Assembly: GCA_021736615.1 (NCBI GenBank)
Contig: JAIPFN010000097.1
Coordinates: 1 to 24,589 of the forward strand
DNA from: Phycisphaerae bacterium
GTDB lineage: Bacteria; Planctomycetota; Phycisphaerae; Sedimentisphaerales; Anaerohalosphaeraceae
Direction: 5' to 3'
Length of the DNA: 24,589 bases
Shown: one piece after another, positions 21,046-24,589 of the stretch
How the letters are laid out: each line of letters starts with the position of its first letter
Numbering within the stretch: position 1 is the first letter of the stretch
Translations under genes and position numbers: made by a program
The notes under the pieces: generated by a model
Database searches by the model: none
What the model saw: the letters and a program-made list of their open reading frames with translations, nothing else
Told to the model about the DNA's origin: nothing

Positions 21046-21672
21046 TTACGCGGTTTTTTTGTTTATCAGGTTTACTACTGCCAGCAGCAAGCCGAGTGTT
21101 ACGAATGCTCCTACGGGCATTGCCATGCCTGCCCATGGTGTGTACCAGCCGCCGGTTTCTGTGTTTGTCAGGATTGTAAAGCCGAGAATCTGGCCGGTTG
21201 ACAGAATCTCACGGATGGCCGCGAGTATCGACAGGGCCATTGTAAAGCCGAGACCGCTGCCGATGGCGTCGACGAAACTTACTACTATTCCATTTTTGCT
21301 GGCACATGCTTCGGCTCGGCAGATAATCAGGCAGTTTACGATAATCAGCGGAATGAAGGGGCCGAGTTTTGCGCTCATGTCGGGCAAGTATGCTTTCAGC
21401 GAGAGGTCTGCGATGGTTACGAATGTTGAGATGGTCAGGGTGAACATGAGGATTCGCAGGTGGGGTTTCAGGAGGTTTCGCATGAGGCTGATTACTACGT
21501 TGGAGCAGATTAGAACGAAGATGACGCTTGCTCCCATTGTAAGGGCGGCGCCTAAGGTGGTTGTTACCGCCAGTGTCGGGCACATGCCGAGCAGTAATGC
21601 GAATACCGGGTTTTCTTTCCAGATGCCTGCGAAGAATGTGTTGCCTAATGATATTTTTTTGTCGCTTGCCAT
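21046..21672 (-). CDS. rnfE: Rnf complex membrane subunit RnfE
   Basis: The 208-aa product is homologous to RnfA/NqrD: six membrane segments, NPVFALLLGMCPTLAVTTTLG at 16-36, then LIIVNCLIICRAEACAS (about 108-124) with conserved membrane Cys. The ATG follows the rnfG stop with no gap, so translation is coupled. It pairs with RnfA in the ion-conducting core. Confidence 0.96.
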   Translation of the reverse strand: MASDKKISLGNTFFAGIWKENPVFALLLGMCPTLAVTTTLGAALTMGASVIFVLICSNVVISLMRNLLKPHLRILMFTLTISTFVTIADLSLKAYLPDMSAKLGPFIPLIIVNCLIICRAEACASKNGIVVSFVDAIGSGLGFTMALSILAAIREILSTGQILGFTILTNTETGGWYTPWAGMAMPVGAFVTLGLLLAVVNLINKKTA

Positions 21673-22287
21673 TTATAGAAGCCCTTTCTCTGTCAAAGCA
21701 TCCTTTATCTGACTGATGTATGTATTGAATATCGATACGACCGCGTCGCTTGTAATCGTCGCGCCGCTTATGGCTATGATCTCTGTGTCGATCTTGCCGT
21801 AATCGCCTATTTTTGACAGGGTCAGTTCATCGGCGGGAGTGCCTGCGAACTGGGTTACGAATTTGTGGTCGGGTTTTCCGATCTTGTCGCCGAAGCCGGG
21901 GGTCTCGTTGCTTGAGAGGACGCCGAAACCTTTGATGGTCTTGAACTCTGCGTCAACTCCGATAACGAGTATGATCTTGTCGGCGAAACCTGAACCGACT
22001 GCCTCGAATGCCCAGCCGAGTGTCTTGCCGTCAATGCCCACGCCTTTTTTGAGGGTTTTGACTTCTATGTCTTTGCCCTTTGAGGATTTGATAATGATCG
22101 GTTTTTCGGCGGCGTCTTCGAATTTGTCTGCACCATCTATCATTGCGCCGGCGAGTTTGGAGAACTTCAATGCCTGCTGCTCTTTAATGAGCGGGTCGAG
22201 TTTTTCGTTGGTACCGGCAAGGAGGAGTCCGAAGGCCAGTGAGGCGACGATAAGAAGCCAGCTTTTTTCCAGAAAATTCTTAATCAT
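21673..22287 (-). CDS. rnfG: Rnf complex flavoprotein subunit RnfG
   Basis: The 204-aa product has one N-terminal membrane helix (about 9-25) and a periplasmic FMN-binding domain. The flavin attachment site SGATITS is at 174-180, with Thr177 the expected covalent FMN site. The consensus recognised by the flavin transferase ApbE is Dxx(s/t)gAT; here the Asp position is Ile171 (IIAISGAT), an unusual substitution. The family block ETPGFGDKI is present at 128-136. Its ATG overlaps the end of rnfD by eight bases. No apbE gene is in the window. Confidence 0.94.
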   Translation of the reverse strand: MIKNFLEKSWLLIVASLAFGLLLAGTNEKLDPLIKEQQALKFSKLAGAMIDGADKFEDAAEKPIIIKSSKGKDIEVKTLKKGVGIDGKTLGWAFEAVGSGFADKIILVIGVDAEFKTIKGFGVLSSNETPGFGDKIGKPDHKFVTQFAGTPADELTLSKIGDYGKIDTEIIAISGATITSDAVVSIFNTYISQIKDALTEKGLL

Positions 22288-23293
22288 TTTTTTTGCCTCC
22301 TGATGGGACGAGCTTGCACATTCTTTCGATAAGCGGGTTGAGTGCGTTCATTAGCAGTACGGCGAACATTACGCCTTCCGGGTAGCCGCCGACGTTTCTG
22401 ATAAGGATGACTACTACGCCTACGCCGATACCGAAAATCCACATGCCTTTGCGGGTAAGTGGTGCGGTGACGGGGTCTGTGGCGATGAATACGGCACACA
22501 TCAGCATACCGCCGCTTAATAAGTGGAATAATGGGTCGGCGTATTTTTCGGGGCTGATGGCCCAGAAGATCGCCGCGAACGCAGCTGCCGAGCCGAGGAC
22601 GGCGGTTGGAATAACAAAAGTTATAGTTTTTCTAAAGAGCATATACGCCCCGCCGAGGAGCAATGCCAGTGCGCTTGTTTCGCCGAGACATCCGCCGACG
22701 GTTCCCCACAGAGCGGGAATTCTCAGGCTGTTTGCTTCTTTGATTTCTGCTTCGCCTTTGATGGCCTGTTTGGACCAGCCTAGCGGGGTCGCCTGTGTTA
22801 CAGCGTCTGCGGCGATCCCTGACTTTACTATCGTCGGCATCTCGGGATTGATCGTGGCAGGCACCATCCAGGTTGTCATCAATGTTCCCAGGCTTGCCGC
22901 CATGAAGGTTCGTGCGACCATTGCCGGGTTAAAGACGTTGGAACCGAGACCGCCGAATACCATTTTGCCGATAGCGATGGCGACGGCTCCGCCGATGGCA
23001 GCTGCCCAGAGCGGGATCGAAGCGGGAAGTGAAAAGGCGAGAATTATGCCTGTAACTACCGCACTGAGGTCGCCGAGGGTGTTTGGTTTTTTGCGGATGA
23101 TGTTGCATATGTATTCGGTGGCCATACACGATATTACGCATGTGGCGATTACGTAGACGGCATGGAGGCGGAAGAAGATTACCGCCGCGACCATCGGAAA
23201 AGCAAGGCCGATGACGACGTCGAGCATGATGCTGCGGGTCGAGTGGGCCTTACTGATATGCGGGCTTGGGGAAACTGTTATGTTGTCTAACAT
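22280..23293 (-). CDS. rnfD: Rnf complex membrane flavoprotein subunit RnfD
   Basis: The 337-aa product has about nine membrane segments. It carries the motif DAVTQATPLG (163-172), which fits the flavinylation consensus Dxx(s/t)xAT with Thr169 as the FMN site, and the conserved FNPAMVARTF at 121-130. RnfD forms part of the ion path. A GAG-containing purine stretch precedes the ATG. The gap to rnfC (23294-23364) is occupied by a dispersed hairpin repeat. Confidence 0.95.
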   Translation of the reverse strand: MLDNITVSPSPHISKAHSTRSIMLDVVIGLAFPMVAAVIFFRLHAVYVIATCVISCMATEYICNIIRKKPNTLGDLSAVVTGIILAFSLPASIPLWAAAIGGAVAIAIGKMVFGGLGSNVFNPAMVARTFMAASLGTLMTTWMVPATINPEMPTIVKSGIAADAVTQATPLGWSKQAIKGEAEIKEANSLRIPALWGTVGGCLGETSALALLLGGAYMLFRKTITFVIPTAVLGSAAAFAAIFWAISPEKYADPLFHLLSGGMLMCAVFIATDPVTAPLTRKGMWIFGIGVGVVVILIRNVGGYPEGVMFAVLLMNALNPLIERMCKLVPSGGKKND

Positions 23294-23307
23294 ATATTCT
23301 CAATTCC

Positions 23308-23363
23308 TAAAAATTCGTAATTCGTAATTCATAATTCTCAAACTGGCCGAAAGGTCAGTTTGA
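23308..23363. repeat. AATTCGTAATT run plus 11-bp hairpin repeat, copy 2
   Basis: ATTCGTAATTCGTAATTCAT-type units precede TCAAACTGGCC (23338-23348), loop GAAA, and GGTCAGTTTGA (23353-23363). The stem is identical to the one at 8958-8983. It ends one base before the rnfC stop codon (23365-23367) and lies wholly inside the operon, upstream of rnfD. On the opposite strand the loop is TTTC. Confidence 0.85.
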
Positions 23364-23364
23364 G

Positions 23365-24589
23365 CTACTTAGGCATTCTTTTTTTTTCGCGCGCTACCAG
23401 TATTTTTCCTGTATTTATGTAGCCTTTGATCTCGATGTTTGCCGGGCAGATGTAGCTGCAGCAGCCGCACTCGATACAGGTGTTCATGTGGTACTGCTGG
23501 GCGATGTCCATGTGGCCGTGCTTTACGGCGTGGGCTATCTTTGTCGGATTAATATGGGCCGGGCAGACGTCGAGGCATCTTCCGCACCTTATGCAGGCGG
23601 TTTCGCGGTTCTCGAATTTTGCTTTGGTGATCGATTTCTCTGTCAAAACCGTTATCGCCCCGCCGGTCTTTGTTATCGGCGTCGACAGGTCGGCGATAGA
23701 GAAACCCATCATCGGGCCGCCGAGGAGGACTTTTGCCGCGTCGTCTGTCAGGCCGCCGCATAGTTCGATAAGTTCGCTGACGGAGGTTCCTACGGGAACA
23801 TAGAAGTTGCCGGGGTTGTTTATGCCTTCGCCGGTTACGGTTACTACTCTATGAGTAAGAGGCTCGTTGAACACAACGGCTTCTGCGATGGCTGCACAGG
23901 TGCAGACGTTGATGACGAGGACGCCGATCATTGGCGGGATTCCGCCGGCTGGTACGTCTTCGTCGAGGATCGATTTGATTAGCTGACGTTCGCCGCCCTG
24001 GGGGTATTTGGTTTTGACGGCACAAACTTCGATGCCTTCGCAGCCTTTTCCGTTTGCGAGTGCTTCTTTGACGGCGGCGATGGCTTTAGGCTTGTTGTCT
24101 TCTATACCTATATATATGTCATTGCAGCCGGAAATCTGTCGGACGAGCTTGACACCTGCGATGAACTGGTTTGTCCATTCGAGCATTACTCGGTAGTCGC
24201 AGGTGATGAACGGCTCGCACTCGCAGGCGTTTACGATGATCGCCCGTTTTTCGGGTTTTGCGCCGGGGTCGACCTTTACGCGGGTTGGGAAGCCGGCACC
24301 GCCCATTCCGACAATACCGGCTGCGCGGATAGCATCGCCGATCTGCTCGACGGAGTATTGCTTCTCGTCGAAATCAGCGGTAAACTTTTCCGGGCAGGGG
24401 AATTTCTGCGTGTCTGTCTCGGGGTCAACGTCGATAATTATTGCCATCTCACGGCCGAGGAGGGGGTGAGACTGCAAAACGATGTCTTTGACGGTTCCGC
24501 TGACGGGTGAATGGACCGGGGCCGAGACGAAGGCGTCAATATCACCGATCATCTGGCCGGCGGTGACGGTGTCCCTTTTGGCGACGAGG
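23365..24589 (-). CDS. rnfC: Rnf complex NAD/FMN-binding subunit RnfC, 5' end outside window
   Basis: The frame is open to the right edge of the window; the visible start of the product reads LVAKRDTVTAGQMIGDIDAF, which matches an internal part of RnfC, so its N-terminus is missing. RnfC is the peripheral NADH-binding subunit. Features seen are GIVGMGGAGFPTRVKVDPG (glycine-rich nucleotide/FMN site), ACECEPFITCDYR, and two 4Fe-4S motifs near the C-terminus, CIRCGRCLDVCPAHINP and CIECGCCSYICPANIEI. About 408 residues are visible. It is first in the C-D-G-E-A-B order, which I associate with clostridial and Bacteroidetes-type rnf clusters rather than the proteobacterial A-B-C-D-G-E order. Confidence 0.96.
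   Translation of the reverse strand, partial: LVAKRDTVTAGQMIGDIDAFVSAPVHSPVSGTVKDIVLQSHPLLGREMAIIIDVDPETDTQKFPCPEKFTADFDEKQYSVEQIGDAIRAAGIVGMGGAGFPTRVKVDPGAKPEKRAIIVNACECEPFITCDYRVMLEWTNQFIAGVKLVRQISGCNDIYIGIEDNKPKAIAAVKEALANGKGCEGIEVCAVKTKYPQGGERQLIKSILDEDVPAGGIPPMIGVLVINVCTCAAIAEAVVFNEPLTHRVVTVTGEGINNPGNFYVPVGTSVSELIELCGGLTDDAAKVLLGGPMMGFSIADLSTPITKTGGAITVLTEKSITKAKFENRETACIRCGRCLDVCPAHINPTKIAHAVKHGHMDIAQQYHMNTCIECGCCSYICPANIEIKGYINTGKILVAREKKRMPK

Noticed and set aside
22407..23156. Plus-strand open frame of 249 codons opposite rnfD
   Set aside because: It is the complement of a GC-skewed membrane protein gene; rnfD is unambiguous.
19126..24589. Na+-translocating NADH:quinone reductase (Nqr) instead of Rnf
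   Set aside because: RnfB with its multiple ferredoxin-type clusters and RnfC with two 4Fe-4S motifs are Rnf-specific, and no NqrF-type subunit is present.

Overview
The window looks like chromosomal DNA from an environmental, probably anaerobic or facultative bacterium with a Gram-negative-type envelope. My best guess is a planctomycete, perhaps of the Phycisphaerae. The reasons are a secreted PDZ/DUF6288-type protein, a GH130 mannoside phosphorylase, an exported miniature RHS protein, a CDGEAB-ordered Rnf operon and intergenic spaces full of short dispersed repeats. There is no rRNA, tRNA, CRISPR array or complete insertion sequence, so the taxonomic call is inference.

Layout. Bases 1-5834 are mostly housekeeping. 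They hold the 5' part of a SpoIVB-like (S55) peptidase gene on the minus strand, then a divergent unit of a membrane-anchored TPR protein (with a good sigma70 promoter and a structured leader) and an RluA-family pseudouridine synthase. Convergent to that unit are endonuclease III (nth) and an unrecognised three-TM protein. A large secreted PDZ/DUF6288/HEAT-like protein fills 6205-8673. Bases 8674-12001 are an accessory strip: tiny ORFs, a conserved-looking 90-aa protein, a DUF2971 protein, a putative Ntn-hydrolase-like protein with a SEC-C zinc motif, a palindromic miniature element, a truncated ORF, an attC-like hairpin and composite dispersed repeats. dsbD (minus) and a GH130 gene (plus) diverge from about 14.1 kb. 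A gene-poor, repeat-rich kilobase follows.

Bases 16165-18994 hold the most interesting locus. One clear promoter precedes three tightly packed genes: a membrane-anchored transglutaminase-like cysteine protein, a 315-aa secreted protein made of only the terminal RHS core motif joined to a lysozyme/SLT-like domain, and a membrane-anchored periplasmic protein overlapping it by one base. I read this as a stripped-down RHS-type toxin, immunity and accessory cassette; that function is inferred, not shown.

Bases 19126-24589 are the Rnf ion-translocating ferredoxin:NAD+ oxidoreductase operon on the minus strand (rnfC, D, G, E, A, B; rnfC runs off the window). It is interrupted by a repeat hairpin between rnfC and rnfD and by a duplicated, chimeric rnfA/rnfB spacer. 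DsbD could supply reducing power to the envelope while Rnf couples ferredoxin/NAD to an ion gradient. The Cys-rich exported proteins of the RHS locus would sit in the same compartment as DsbD's periplasmic domains.
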